Positions 24,177 through 33,474 of a stretch of DNA of 64,000 nt are shown piece after piece (the stretch's first letter is position 1; each line of letters begins with the position of its first letter). Origin of the DNA: Candidatus Dormiibacterota bacterium (GTDB taxonomy: Bacteria > Chloroflexota > Dormibacteria > Dormibacterales > Dormibacteraceae); contig PLJM01000011.1 in NCBI GenBank assembly GCA_003139695.1, positions 165,693 to 229,692 on the forward strand, in the 5' to 3' direction. Below the pieces are notes generated by a model. The model saw only the letters and a list, made by a program, of their open reading frames with translations. It was not told the DNA's origin and did no database searches. The position numbers and the translations under genes were made by a program.

Positions 24177-25706
24177 TTACTTGGCGTACTCGATGGCTCT
24201 GGTTTCGCGGACCACTGTGACTCTGATCTGGCCCGGAAAGCTGAGCTCCGTCTCGATTCGCTTCGCGATGTCCCGCGCCATCAGCTGGGCAGCCGTGTCG
24301 TCGATCTGCTCCGGCTTGACCAGGATCCGGACCTCGCGTCCGGCCTGGATGGCGTAGGACTGCTGGACCCCCTGGAACGAGTTTGCGATCTCCTCCAGCT
24401 TCTCCAGCCGCTTGACGTAAGCATCCAGCGACTCGCGGCGCGCACCCGGGCGGGCCGCTGAGATGGCGTCTGCCGCTATCAGCAGCAGCGCCTCGAGGCT
24501 GTGAGGCTCCTCGTCGTAGTGGTGAGCACGCACGGCGTGCACCACCTCTTTGGGAACCCCGTGTCTCTGCAACAGGTCCGCCCCTATCACGGCGTGCGAG
24601 CCCTCGACCTCGTGGTCGATGGCCTTGCCGATGTCGTGCAGCAGACCTGACAGCTTGGCGATGCGGACGTCGGCGCCGATCTCGGACGCCATCATGGCGG
24701 CGAGATAAGCGACCTCTTTCGAGTGGTTGAGCACCTGCTGTCCGTAACTGGTCCTGAAACGCAGGATGCCCAGGTGCCGGACGACCTCGGGATGAAGACC
24801 CTGCAGGCCTACCTCCAGAACCGCCGCCTCCCCCTCCTCTTTGACCCTCTGCAGGACCTCGACTCGGGACTTGGCCACGATCTCCTCGATGCGTGCCGGG
24901 TGAATCCGGCCGTCGACTATCAGCTTGTTCAGAGCGACTCGAGCCACCTCGCGGCGGACCGGGTCGAACCCGCTGATGATCACGGCTTCCGGGGTGTCGT
25001 CCACGATCAGGTCGATCCCCGTCGCCTGCTGAAGGGCGCGAATGTTGCGGCCCTCCTTGCCGATGATGCGACCCTTGAGCTCGTCAGTCGGCAGCGGCAG
25101 CACCGAGACCGAGACCTCTGCGGTCTGGTCGGCGGCGATCCGCTGGATCGACTCGGTGACGATCTCCCTGGCGCGGCGCTCGCTTTCGTCGCGAGCTCCA
25201 AGCTCCGCCTCCCGCACCTTGCGGGCAACCTCGTTGCGGAGATCCTGCTCGACCTGGGCCATCAAGACTCCTGATGCTTCCTGGCGCGTCATGTTGGCGA
25301 CCCGCTGAAGCTCCAGCTCCTGCTGCTTGTAGGTGTCGTCGAGCTGCGCCCTGACCTCGTCCAGCCCCTTCTCCCGATCGCCGAGCTCACGCTCTCGCTT
25401 GCCGAGGTCCTCGGTCTTGCGGTCGAGGTTCTCCTCCTTTTGGAAAAGGCGCTTTTCGATCTGTTGTGACTGTCCCCGGTACTCCCGGGCCTCCTGTTCG
25501 GCGGCGGTGCGGATCTGGACCGCTTCCTCTTTGGCTTCCAGGAGCTTCTCTTTGGCCGTTGTTTCGGCCTCGGACAGCGCCTGCTGGGCTTTGATCTCCA
25601 GCGCGCCGCTCCCATTGCTCTGCCGGCCCCGAAGCAGCACATACGCCACTCCAAAGCCGACTAGAAGTGCCACCACCAATATCGGTAAAAAGACATAGAT
25701 AGGCAT
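24177..25706 (-). CDS. rny: Ribonuclease Y
   Basis: Membrane-anchored endoribonuclease that starts mRNA decay, 509 residues. The domains in order are: an N-terminal membrane helix (YVFLPILVVALLVGFGVAYVL), a long charged coiled coil to about residue 180, a KH domain (LKGRIIGKEGRNIRALQ), and an HD hydrolase domain with the metal motif LLHDIGKAIDHE. RNase J and PNPase are encoded elsewhere in the window, so a Gram-positive style RNA degradation set is present. It follows recA-recX in direction and ends in a strong terminator. Confidence 0.96.
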   Translation of the reverse strand: MPIYVFLPILVVALLVGFGVAYVLLRGRQSNGSGALEIKAQQALSEAETTAKEKLLEAKEEAVQIRTAAEQEAREYRGQSQQIEKRLFQKEENLDRKTEDLGKRERELGDREKGLDEVRAQLDDTYKQQELELQRVANMTRQEASGVLMAQVEQDLRNEVARKVREAELGARDESERRAREIVTESIQRIAADQTAEVSVSVLPLPTDELKGRIIGKEGRNIRALQQATGIDLIVDDTPEAVIISGFDPVRREVARVALNKLIVDGRIHPARIEEIVAKSRVEVLQRVKEEGEAAVLEVGLQGLHPEVVRHLGILRFRTSYGQQVLNHSKEVAYLAAMMASEIGADVRIAKLSGLLHDIGKAIDHEVEGSHAVIGADLLQRHGVPKEVVHAVRAHHYDEEPHSLEALLLIAADAISAARPGARRESLDAYVKRLEKLEEIANSFQGVQQSYAIQAGREVRILVKPEQIDDTAAQLMARDIAKRIETELSFPGQIRVTVVRETRAIEYAK

Positions 25707-25823
25707 GTGACATGCACCTCATGTATTCAATTGTCAAAGCGCGGATCCAATGCAGGGCGTCGGCCCCCGCGTCGGTTTGGCTCAATGACTGCGGGCGCTC
25801 AAGAGCGCCGCGGAAGGAAAAGT

Positions 25824-26348
25824 CTAGTCTTCGGGCGGTTGGGCCGCTCCCAAGAGCACTGACCTGCACGCGGCGCGCACCACAGGGGCCGGGAACCCGC
25901 GCCTCAGCAGCTTGGTCCCCACCGTATCGAGCATCTCGCGATAGCCGATTCCCGCCTTGCGGGCGTACAGCCGTTCGGCAAGCTTGGTAGCCGACACGAG
26001 CTGCGCCTCGGTGTCGAACTGGGCGACCGCCGCGTCCGCCTCGGCCCGATCGATCCCCCTGGCGGCAAGCTCAGCCGATAGGGCGCGCGGACCTCTGAGC
26101 GCACGCCGGCGCTGGACCAGCCCTTTGGCAAAGGACGAGTCATCGAGGTAGCCGAGCTCGACCAGGCGCGCCATCGCCGTGTCGACCGCATCGGCCGCGA
26201 AACCTTTCATCCGCAGCTTGCGGCGCAGCTCCCACTTCGAGTGGGCGCGCCGCGCCAGCAGGCCTACCGCCCTGGCGACAGGATCATCCGAAGGCGGGGA
26301 CGCCGGCCTGCCGAAAGACGATTGCGGGCGCTTAGTCCTCTGGCGCAC
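25824..26348 (-). CDS. recX: Regulatory protein RecX
   Basis: RecA modulator of 174 residues made of three-helix repeats ([55 protein letters not shown]). The GTG start at 26348 overlaps the 3' end of recA by 17 bases, the classical recA-recX coupling that keeps RecX low. It should therefore be SOS-induced from the recA promoter. Confidence 0.92.
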   Translation of the reverse strand: MRQRTKRPQSSFGRPASPPSDDPVARAVGLLARRAHSKWELRRKLRMKGFAADAVDTAMARLVELGYLDDSSFAKGLVQRRRALRGPRALSAELAARGIDRAEADAAVAQFDTEAQLVSATKLAERLYARKAGIGYREMLDTVGTKLLRRGFPAPVVRAACRSVLLGAAQPPED

Positions 26349-27390
26349 CCGCTGGGGCCCTCACCGGGCCAAAGACCCTCGGCGGCGGCACGGCGCCTGC
26401 AGCCTTCTCCCTCACCTTGGCCTCGATCTCCGCGGACAGGGTGGGGTTCTCGCGCAGGTAATTGCGCACGTTCTCACGACCTTGGCCAAGACGCTGGTCT
26501 CCGTAGGACATCCACGTCCCGCTCTTCTCGAGGATGGCGTACTCGAGCGCGGCATCGATCAACGAGCCTTCGCGCGAGATTCCTTCGTTGAACAGGATGT
26601 CGAACTCGGCAGACCTGAACGGAGGCGCCACCTTGTTCTTGACGACCTTGACCTTCACCCGCGCCCCGACCGAGTCGAGCCCGTTCTTGATCACCTCGAC
26701 CTTGCGTATGTCGAGGCGAACCGACGAGTAGAACTTCAATGCCCGGCCGCCGGGCTGCGTCTCCGGGTTGCCGAACATGATCCCGACCTTCTCTCGCAGC
26801 TGGTTCAGGAAGATGACCGAGCAGTTCGACTTGGAGATCGCCCCCGTCAGCTTGCGCAGCGCCTGCGACATCAAGCGGGCCTGCAGCCCCATATGGGAGT
26901 CACCCATCTCGCCTTCGATCTCGGCCTTGGGCACCAGCGCCGCGACCGAGTCGATCACTATCACGTCGATCGCGCCCGACCTGACGAGGACCTCGACGAT
27001 CTCGAGCGCCTGCTCGCCGGTGTCCGGCTGGCTGATCAGCAGATCATCGATCTTGACCCCAATCCTTGCCGCGTACAGCGGGTCGAGCGCGTGCTCGGCG
27101 TCGACGAAGGCCGCCACCCCTCCAAGCTTCTGAGCCTCGGCGATGACGTGCAGCGCCAGGGTGGTCTTGCCTGCTGACTCCGGGCCGTACAGCTCGGTCA
27201 CACGACCGCGCGGAATCCCCCCCACTCCCAACGCCAGGTCGAGCAGCAGCGCGCCTGTCGGGATGACCATGATGTCCCCGTGCAACGCGGCTTGCTCACC
27301 CAACTTCATGATGGCTCCCTTGCCGTAGCTCTTGACAATCTGGGAGATCGCCGAGTCGAGTGACTTTGCCTTTTCTTTGTCTTGTTCCAT
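26332..27390 (-). CDS. recA: Recombinase RecA
   Basis: ATP-dependent strand-exchange recombinase and co-protease for LexA, 352 residues. Walker [10 protein letters not shown] at residues 69-77, ATP region [15 protein letters not shown]-binding loops around [19 protein letters not shown] and the [20 protein letters not shown] stretch are all intact, with no intein. The start follows AGGAGG. The LexA-controlled promoter sits about 100 bases upstream, overlapping the stop codon of the pgsA-cinA gene. Confidence 0.98.
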   Translation of the reverse strand: MEQDKEKAKSLDSAISQIVKSYGKGAIMKLGEQAALHGDIMVIPTGALLLDLALGVGGIPRGRVTELYGPESAGKTTLALHVIAEAQKLGGVAAFVDAEHALDPLYAARIGVKIDDLLISQPDTGEQALEIVEVLVRSGAIDVIVIDSVAALVPKAEIEGEMGDSHMGLQARLMSQALRKLTGAISKSNCSVIFLNQLREKVGIMFGNPETQPGGRALKFYSSVRLDIRKVEVIKNGLDSVGARVKVKVVKNKVAPPFRSAEFDILFNEGISREGSLIDAALEYAILEKSGTWMSYGDQRLGQGRENVRNYLRENPTLSAEIEAKVREKAAGAVPPPRVFGPVRAPAGAPED

Positions 27391-27484
27391 GGATGCCTCC
27401 TAGGTCGTTGCGGCGAGTGTTCTACGTCGCGATGCTGGGGTCAACGTCTTCTTAACAGCAGTGCTCGAAGTAGGCCGTCGGCAG

Positions 27485-27513
27485 AGTGTAGCGAACATGC
27501 GTTCGTTGGTCAA
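27485..27513 (-). promoter_or_regulatory. SOS promoter of recA: TTGACC-N17-TACACT with perfect LexA box (27492-27505)
   Basis: -35 TTGACC (27508-27513) and -10 TACACT (27485-27490) on the minus strand enclose a perfect LexA palindrome (plus strand CGAACATGCGTTCG). The 2-base and 1-base gaps match the promoters at 10606 and 12257 exactly. The leader is about 88 bases long and ends in AGGAGG. Confidence 0.9.
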
Positions 27514-28589
27514 GAGGCCAGCTTGCCTGCGTTGGAGCGGGCCGCCGCGAGCAGCAGCCGCAAGGCCTCGTCGGCAGCCTGCCGCCGGTTCGCCCAGCGG
27601 TCGCCCTTGAACCGGTATTCGCTGCAGGTGGTCCCTCGCGCCGTCGCCACCGCGATGTAGGTGAGCCCGACCGGCTTGGCGCCCTCGGCATCCGGACCCG
27701 CGATGCCGGTGATAGACGCCGCGATCTCGGTGCCAAATTTCAAACGGACGCCATCGGCCATTGCAATCGCGACCTCGCGGCTCACCGCTCCGTGCCGAGC
27801 CAGGAGATCAGCCGGCACCCCAAGCTGCGCTCGCTTGACCTCGTCCGCGTAAGCGATCACCCCGCCCAGGAAATATGCGGAGCTGCCCGGCTGGTCCGTG
27901 ATCAGAGCCCCGACCAGGCCTCCGGTGCACGACTCCGCCACTGAAACCCTGAGCTGCGACTTGGTCAGCAGGTTGCCGAGCTCCCTCGCCAGGGGATCGA
28001 CGGGCGATTCTGAGCCGGGCGCCCCGCCGCTGGGCGCTGGGCGAACGTTCGCGCCGCCGGCCGGCCACAGGACGTACCGGAACCGCCACATGTAGTCGAT
28101 GCCGCTGCCGATCGTGAAGATGATCGCGACGGCAACCGCCAGCTCCGCGAATGGCACCAGGCCCGGATACGGTCGCTGCAGGATCAGGAGCACCACGGCA
28201 GCCATCTGGGTCATGGTCTTCGTCTTCCCCATCGGCGCCGCCGCGATCACCTGACCCTGGCTTGCGCCGACCGATCGCAGGATGGTGATCAACAGCTCCC
28301 GCGAGAAGATGAGCACCACCACCCAGGCGGCCACGAGTCCCTCTTGCACCAGCACGATGAGCACGGAGAGGACGAAGAGCTTGTCGGCCAGCGGATCGAG
28401 GAACTTGCCCAGGTCGCTGACGAGGCCGCGGCGGCGGGCGATCTGGCCGTCGAGCGTGTCCGTGAAGGAGACGATGACAAACAGCGCGGCCGCGATCTGA
28501 TCGTGGTCTTCGAACCGTGCGATGAGAAGGATCATCAGCACGGGTATCGCCACCAGGCGGCTGAGCGTCAACGCGTTAGGCAGATTCAC
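27510..28589 (-). CDS. pgsA-cinA: Fusion of CDP-diacylglycerol-glycerol-3-phosphate phosphatidyltransferase (PgsA) and CinA C-terminal nicotinamide-nucleotide amidase
   Basis: One open frame of 359 residues carries two enzymes. Residues 1 to about 185 form PgsA: NLPNALTLSRLVAIPVL, the CDP-alcohol motif SFTDTLDGQIARRRGLVSDLG..FLDPLADK and several membrane spans. Residues from about 200 on form the CinA/PncC amidase domain (VSVAESCTGGLVGALITD, GGVIAYADEVKRAQLGV, SITGIAGPDAEGAKPVGL), which deamidates NMN. A Gly/Pro/Ser linker (GGANVRPAPSGGAPGSES) joins them. The genes are often neighbours upstream of recA in Gram-positive type genomes; a fusion is unusual. GTG start behind AGGA. Confidence 0.9.
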   Translation of the reverse strand: MNLPNALTLSRLVAIPVLMILLIARFEDHDQIAAALFVIVSFTDTLDGQIARRRGLVSDLGKFLDPLADKLFVLSVLIVLVQEGLVAAWVVVLIFSRELLITILRSVGASQGQVIAAAPMGKTKTMTQMAAVVLLILQRPYPGLVPFAELAVAVAIIFTIGSGIDYMWRFRYVLWPAGGANVRPAPSGGAPGSESPVDPLARELGNLLTKSQLRVSVAESCTGGLVGALITDQPGSSAYFLGGVIAYADEVKRAQLGVPADLLARHGAVSREVAIAMADGVRLKFGTEIAASITGIAGPDAEGAKPVGLTYIAVATARGTTCSEYRFKGDRWANRRQAADEALRLLLAAARSNAGKLAS

Positions 28590-28649
28590 CAGGTTCCTAC
28601 CTTAAGTGTGCGACGACGGCTCCCCGCCCACCCGCAGGTTCCCGACGCC

Positions 28650-30935
28650 TCATTCGATGCCGAGTCGCTCCAAGAGCTCGTCGACGTCAGGCAGGTTCAT
28701 GTTCACCTCGCGCGACTTCGAGCCCTGGTAGCCGCCGACGACGTGGTTCTCGGCCAGCTGGTCCACGATGCGGCCGGCGCGCGAGTAGCCGACGTTGAAC
28801 TTGCGCTGCACCAATGACACCGACGCCGCACCTTCGGCAGCCACCGCTCGTGCGGCGCGTGCGAACAGCGGATCGAGCTTGCGCTCAGCGGTTTCGCCTC
28901 TTTCCCATTCCGTGCCCGCGCCCTCTTCAAGGATCTCCTCCATGTAGCGCGGCGGGCCCTGGGACTTCCAGAAGTTGACCACCCCCTCGACCTCGGGGTC
29001 GCTGACGAAGGCGCCCTGGATTCGTGTCGGCTTGCCGGCGTCGACCGGCTGGTACAGCATGTCGCCGCGGCCGAGGAGCTTCTCCGCGCCACCCGAGTCG
29101 AGGATGACGCGGCTGTCGACCTGTGACCCCACCGCGAACGCGATTCGCGAGGGGATGTTGGCCTTGATCAGTCCGGTGATGATGTCCGTGGACGGACGCT
29201 GCGTTGCGATCACCAGGTGGATGCCGACGGCTCTTGCGAGCTGCGCGATCCGGCAGATGAGCTCTTCGATCTCGCCCGCCGCGACCATCATCAGGTCGGC
29301 GAGCTCGTCGATCACGATGACGATGTAAGGAATCTCGCGCGCCAGCTTCTGGACCGCCTTCTCGTTGTAGGCGGCGATGTTGCGCACACCTTCCGCAGAG
29401 AACATCTTGTAGCGGCGGTCCATCTCGGCAACCGCCCAGCGCAGCGCGGCTGCGGCCTGATGCGATTCGACGAGGACCGGTAGCGCGAGATGGGGCAGTC
29501 CGTTGTAACCGGTCAGCTCCACGCGCTTTGGGTCGATCAGCAGAAGGCGCATGTGGTCGGGCGTCATCTGGAAGAGCAGGCTGGTGATCAAGGCGTTGAT
29601 GCACACGCTCTTGCCCTGCCCCGTCGCGCCCGCGATGAGAAGGTGGGGCATGCGTGTCAGGTCGGCGACGATCGATGCGCCGGAAACGTCATTGCCGAGG
29701 CCGAGGGCCAACACGCGCGTGCCCTCGCGGAAGGCGGCGGTCTCGAGCACCTCGCGGATGGTGACCAGGCTGGCCGACTTGTTCGGCACCTCGATGCCGA
29801 CAGCGGCCTTGCCCGGGATCGGCGCCTCGATCCTCAGCGGAGCAGCGGCCAGCGCGAGCGAGAGGTCGTTTTGAAGCGCGGTTATTCGCTTGACCTGAAT
29901 GCCGGGCCCGGGTTGCAGCTCGTACTGCGTCACCGCCGGACCAGGGTTGACTCCGACCACCTTGCAGGGGACGCCGAAGGTCTCGAGCGTGTGCTCGATG
30001 ATCTTCACGTTGCGCTTGATCTCATCGGCCATGCGCTCGCGACGCGCCGTCACGGTGTCGAGCAGCGAAATTGAAGGCAGCTTCCAGTCGACCTCCGGCG
30101 GCTCGTCTTCGGGCTCGGCGACGATGCGCATCACCGGCGGCTCGGCCGGCCGTGCGGCGGCTGCGGCCGTCACCGGTTCCGCGCCGCGTTCCTCGGTGGC
30201 TTCCTCCAGCTCCCACGCAGGCGTTGGCTCAACCGGGGGCGGCGGGGTCGCGAAGCTGGCTGCAGACCGCGCCAGCGCGGCTTCTTTGGATTGGCCGTTC
30301 TTCTGGACCTTGACGGCAGCCGGCGCTGTTGGTGGTGACACGAGCCGCTCGAGGCGATTGCGTTCGGCGAAGGCGGCACGTCCCGCGCGAAGCAGGGTGG
30401 CGATCATCGCGCCTGGGCTGAAGTGCACCGTCACGATCAGGCCGATGACCAGGCCCGCAACCAGAAGCGCCCAGGCGCCCCAGTGACCGACCACCTGCTC
30501 CACGACCTGAGCCACGCCGTGGCCTGCGGAGCCGCCCGCCTGTGCGGCCAGGTCGAAGAGGCCGACCAGCGACACCACCGCGATCACGCCGGAGACGACA
30601 TCGACAGGGCGCGGCCGCGGGGCCTTCGGCCAGATCAGGTACGTGCCGAATGCCAACGCGACTCCAACGGGAACGAACCAGGCGCGGCCGAAGGAGGTCA
30701 TCAGCCAGTCGTGCATACCGGTGAGGATGGAACCGGCGTTGCTCGCGATCGCGAGGAGGCTGAGCAAGGCCGCGAGGATGAGGAGGACCCCGGCGATCTC
30801 GCGACCCTGGCGGGGCGTGAGGCTGGGGCGGGCTGGGCCTTTGCTGCGCTTGTTGCGCGTCGTGCGGGGGCGCGAGGATGCCGCGCGGCGCGCGCCGTTG
30901 GCGGAACGTGAGCTTCGTGTGGTGGTGCGACGCAT
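28650..30935 (-). CDS. ftsK: DNA translocase FtsK/SpoIIIE
   Basis: Septal DNA pump, 761 residues. The N-terminal third has a basic tail and four hydrophobic spans (IAGVLLILAALLSLLAIAS, WFVPVGVALAFGTYLIW and others), followed by a Pro/Ala/Glu-rich linker. The RecA-like motor has Walker A GATGQGKSVCINAL and Walker B IPYIVIVIDELADLM. A C-terminal gamma winged helix (FNVGYSRAGRIVDQLAENHVVGG) would read KOPS/SRS-type polarity sites. Length and order are standard. It is the promoter-proximal gene of the ftsK to recA stretch. Confidence 0.96.
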   Translation of the reverse strand: MRRTTTRSSRSANGARRAASSRPRTTRNKRSKGPARPSLTPRQGREIAGVLLILAALLSLLAIASNAGSILTGMHDWLMTSFGRAWFVPVGVALAFGTYLIWPKAPRPRPVDVVSGVIAVVSLVGLFDLAAQAGGSAGHGVAQVVEQVVGHWGAWALLVAGLVIGLIVTVHFSPGAMIATLLRAGRAAFAERNRLERLVSPPTAPAAVKVQKNGQSKEAALARSAASFATPPPPVEPTPAWELEEATEERGAEPVTAAAAARPAEPPVMRIVAEPEDEPPEVDWKLPSISLLDTVTARRERMADEIKRNVKIIEHTLETFGVPCKVVGVNPGPAVTQYELQPGPGIQVKRITALQNDLSLALAAAPLRIEAPIPGKAAVGIEVPNKSASLVTIREVLETAAFREGTRVLALGLGNDVSGASIVADLTRMPHLLIAGATGQGKSVCINALITSLLFQMTPDHMRLLLIDPKRVELTGYNGLPHLALPVLVESHQAAAALRWAVAEMDRRYKMFSAEGVRNIAAYNEKAVQKLAREIPYIVIVIDELADLMMVAAGEIEELICRIAQLARAVGIHLVIATQRPSTDIITGLIKANIPSRIAFAVGSQVDSRVILDSGGAEKLLGRGDMLYQPVDAGKPTRIQGAFVSDPEVEGVVNFWKSQGPPRYMEEILEEGAGTEWERGETAERKLDPLFARAARAVAAEGAASVSLVQRKFNVGYSRAGRIVDQLAENHVVGGYQGSKSREVNMNLPDVDELLERLGIE

Positions 30936-31010
30936 TCTGCGGGCCCTCGGGCCGTAGGCATTCTACAGCGGGCAGGCCCCTCCCCCAAGGTCCATACCAG
31001 CCTCGCGGCC

Positions 31011-31068
31011 CCACCCGGCAGGGTCGCTTCGCGACCAGTGCCGCCCTCCCCGGCGAGCGGGGAGGGGC
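31011..31068 (+). repeat. Dispersed double-hairpin repeat, copy B
   Basis: GGTCGC-TTC-GCGACC (31022-31036) followed by CCCTCCCC/GGGGAGGG (31044-31051 with 31059-31066). A further hairpin GTCCGG/CCGGAC follows at 31071-31089. It fills the divergent gap between ftsK and the zinc-ribbon gene. Confidence 0.6.
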
Positions 31069-31109
31069 GCGTCCGGCGTCAGGCCGGACATAGGAGCAAT
31101 ACTTTCCCG

Positions 31110-31406
31110 ATGGCTGTCGATCCATTCGCCGAAGCGGAGCTGCGTTATCGCGACCTGGTCGAGGAGCGCCGCATCGGGTCGCTGCAAGCCAGGGCCTTTC
31201 GAGTCGCGGTGCGGGACCTGGCAGTCCTGGATGGCGAGGGGCGACGCTGGATGCTGGGTCCCGAGGACGGCATCTGGTACAGGCGAGAGCGTGAGCGGTG
31301 GCTGCAGGCCGACCCGCCGCGGCGTCTGGTGTGTTCGTCGTGTGGCCACCACAACCTGGGTCGGCACAGCTTCTGTGTGGAGTGCGGGCAGCGGCTCAAT
31401 CGCTAG
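31110..31406 (+). CDS. Small zinc-ribbon protein
   Basis: About 98 residues, not assigned to a named family. The N-terminal two thirds are helical and then strand-like (LRYRDLVEERRIGSLQARAF, DGEGRRWMLGPEDGIWYRRE), resembling a small ligand- or RNA-binding module. The C-terminus is a C4 zinc ribbon (CSSCGHHNLGRHSFCVECG). ATG 31110 follows AGGAG about 13 bases upstream; the frame is open back to 31038 through the repeat. Function unknown. Confidence 0.7.
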   Translation: MAVDPFAEAELRYRDLVEERRIGSLQARAFRVAVRDLAVLDGEGRRWMLGPEDGIWYRRERERWLQADPPRRLVCSSCGHHNLGRHSFCVECGQRLNR

Positions 31407-31509
31407 GCGAAGACCCCGCCATTCGGGCACAGATTGTCGTATGCCCGGTGCTTGATAGAGCCATTAGGGCGCTTTTGGTCGAATCCTGAGGCCGATGACG
31501 GCGTATGCG

Positions 31510-31815
31510 CTACTTCGCTGGATGCAACCCCGCCTGAACGATGCCGTATATCAGGCCCGCTGCCAGGGGTACCAGCGCCGCGAGCAGCCACAGTCTCCAC
31601 CACATCGGGCGCGTTTCGCCCCGCACCATCTCGTGTCCGCAGAACCCGCAATAACGGTCAAACGGACCGGCCACTCCTCGACAGCTCCCGCACTGGTGCA
31701 GCTGCAGGCCGCAGTGGCCGCACCTCGCATCCTCCCCCTGGTCGCCGACCATCGCGGGCTGATCGCAGCGCGGACAAAGGCTGGGCGCAACCAGCGCTAG
31801 TGGCGGCAGCTTCAT
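31510..31815 (-). CDS. Double zinc-ribbon membrane protein
   Basis: Protein of 101 residues with closely spaced cysteine pairs in its first 60 residues (CPRC, CGHCG, CGSC, CGFCG), forming two zinc ribbons. A single C-terminal membrane segment follows (MWWRLWLLAALVPLAAGLIYG). Its ATG follows the RNase J stop directly (TAGATG), so it is translated from the same message. Not characterised; possibly a membrane-tethered partner of the RNA-processing enzyme (inference). Confidence 0.78.
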   Translation of the reverse strand: MKLPPLALVAPSLCPRCDQPAMVGDQGEDARCGHCGLQLHQCGSCRGVAGPFDRYCGFCGHEMVRGETRPMWWRLWLLAALVPLAAGLIYGIVQAGLHPAK

Positions 31816-33474
31816 CTAGATCTCCAACACAACAGGAATGACCATTGGGCGCCGTCTCGTTTTCTTCCACACGGTTTGTGACACCGCATCGTGGATGACT
31901 TCCCTCAGCGTGTTCATGTCCGCATGAGTGTCGGCCAGGCGCGCGATGCTCGCCATCGCCGCGTCGCGCGCATCAGCCATGAGCTTCGACGACAGCTCCG
32001 GCTCGATCACGCCCCTGGAGATCAGGTCAGGCCCCGCTCGCACGATCGCCGTCTCCCGATCGACGGTCAGGGTCACGATGAGGATGCCGTCCTCGGCGAG
32101 GTGCTTCCGGTCGCGCAGCACCACTTGCTCGACATCGCCAACCCCAAGACCATCCACAAAAACGAGCCCTGTGCTCACCTTGGCTCCTGTGTGGATCGAG
32201 TCGGTGCCGAGCTCCACCGTCTCGCCGTCCTCAACGACGATGATGCGATCGTCGCTCAGGCCCGCCTCGCGGGCTACATCGGCATGCTGCACGAGCTGCC
32301 TGTATTCGCCATGCACCGGGATGAAGTAACGAGGGCGAACCGCGTCGAGCATCTCGCGAAGCTCGTCCCTCTGGGCATGTCCCGTGACGTGCACGTGGCC
32401 GACCTCGGAGTAAAACACCCGCGCCCCGTGACGGTAGAGGTTGTTCACGGTCTGGTGCACGAGACGCTCGTTGCCCGGGATCGGCCGCGCCGAGATGACC
32501 ACCCAGTCTCCTTTGAGCACGTTGACGAACGGGTGGCGCTGGGCGGCAAACCGAGCCAGCGCGGACATCGGCTCACCCTGGCTTCCGGCCGTGAGCAGAA
32601 GCAACTTCGACGGCGAGATGCGGTCGGCGTCCTCGATCTTGATGGTGAGGCCCTCTGGCACCTTCAAGAAACCGAGCTCACGCGCGGTCTTGAAGTTGGT
32701 CTGCAGGCTCCGTCCCACCACCGCCACCCGACGTTCGAACTGGATCGCCATACGCACGAGGTGCTGGATGCGATGGATGTTCGAGGCGAAGTTGGCGACG
32801 ACTATGCGCCCGGGCGCCTCGCCGAAGATCCGCTCAAAGGGTGCGTGCAGGTCGCGCTCCGAGCCTGATCGGCCCGCACGCTCGGAGTTGGTCGAGTCGC
32901 CGAGCAGGAGGAGCACTCCCGCGTCGCCCAGCTGTTTGAAGCGCGCCATGTTGGTCGGCAAGCCGTCGGGCGGCGCATCGTCGAGCTTGAAGTCGCTGGT
33001 GTAGATGACTCTCCCGACCGGCGTCTCGATGGCCAGCGCGACAGCGTCGGGGATTGAGTGGCAGACGGCCACGGTCTCGACCCGGAACGGACCCATCTGC
33101 ACCGCGTCGCCCACGCGCACCTCGCGGAGGTCGGCTTCGCGCAGGATGCGGTGTTCCTTGAGCTTGGGCTTGACCAGGCCGAGCGTGAGCCGCGTCCCGT
33201 ACACCGGGACGTTGAGCTTCTTCAACACGTATGGCAGCCCGCCGATGTGATCTTCATGACCGTGGCTTAGGAAAATCCCAAGCACTTCTTTGCGCCGATC
33301 AAGAAGGTATGAGATGTCCGGCAGGACCAGGTCGATACCCAGCATGTCCTCGTGGGGAAACATCAAGCCGGCATCGACGACGAGGATCTGCTTCTCCCAC
33401 TCGAGGGCCCACATATTGATACCGACCTCACCCAGGCCGCCCAGCGGCAGATATCGGAGTCGTGAAGCGCTCAA
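31816..33474 (-). CDS. rnj: Ribonuclease J
   Basis: Metallo-beta-lactamase/beta-CASP ribonuclease with 5'-exo and endo activity, 552 residues. The metal motif is SHGHEDHIGG, with further ligands in DSTNSERAG. The beta-CASP part includes FASNIHRIQHLVRMA and HVTGHAQRDELREML. The C-terminal domain is present. The TTG start overlaps the stop of the glycosylase gene as TTGA. Lying downstream of dapA next to a DNA glycosylase is common for this gene in Gram-positive type bacteria. Confidence 0.95.
   Translation of the reverse strand: MSASRLRYLPLGGLGEVGINMWALEWEKQILVVDAGLMFPHEDMLGIDLVLPDISYLLDRRKEVLGIFLSHGHEDHIGGLPYVLKKLNVPVYGTRLTLGLVKPKLKEHRILREADLREVRVGDAVQMGPFRVETVAVCHSIPDAVALAIETPVGRVIYTSDFKLDDAPPDGLPTNMARFKQLGDAGVLLLLGDSTNSERAGRSGSERDLHAPFERIFGEAPGRIVVANFASNIHRIQHLVRMAIQFERRVAVVGRSLQTNFKTARELGFLKVPEGLTIKIEDADRISPSKLLLLTAGSQGEPMSALARFAAQRHPFVNVLKGDWVVISARPIPGNERLVHQTVNNLYRHGARVFYSEVGHVHVTGHAQRDELREMLDAVRPRYFIPVHGEYRQLVQHADVAREAGLSDDRIIVVEDGETVELGTDSIHTGAKVSTGLVFVDGLGVGDVEQVVLRDRKHLAEDGILIVTLTVDRETAIVRAGPDLISRGVIEPELSSKLMADARDAAMASIARLADTHADMNTLREVIHDAVSQTVWKKTRRRPMVIPVVLEI

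Noticed and set aside
25709..25737. TTGACA upstream of rny as a promoter
   Set aside because: The -35 is perfect but nothing resembling a -10 box lies 16-18 bases downstream.
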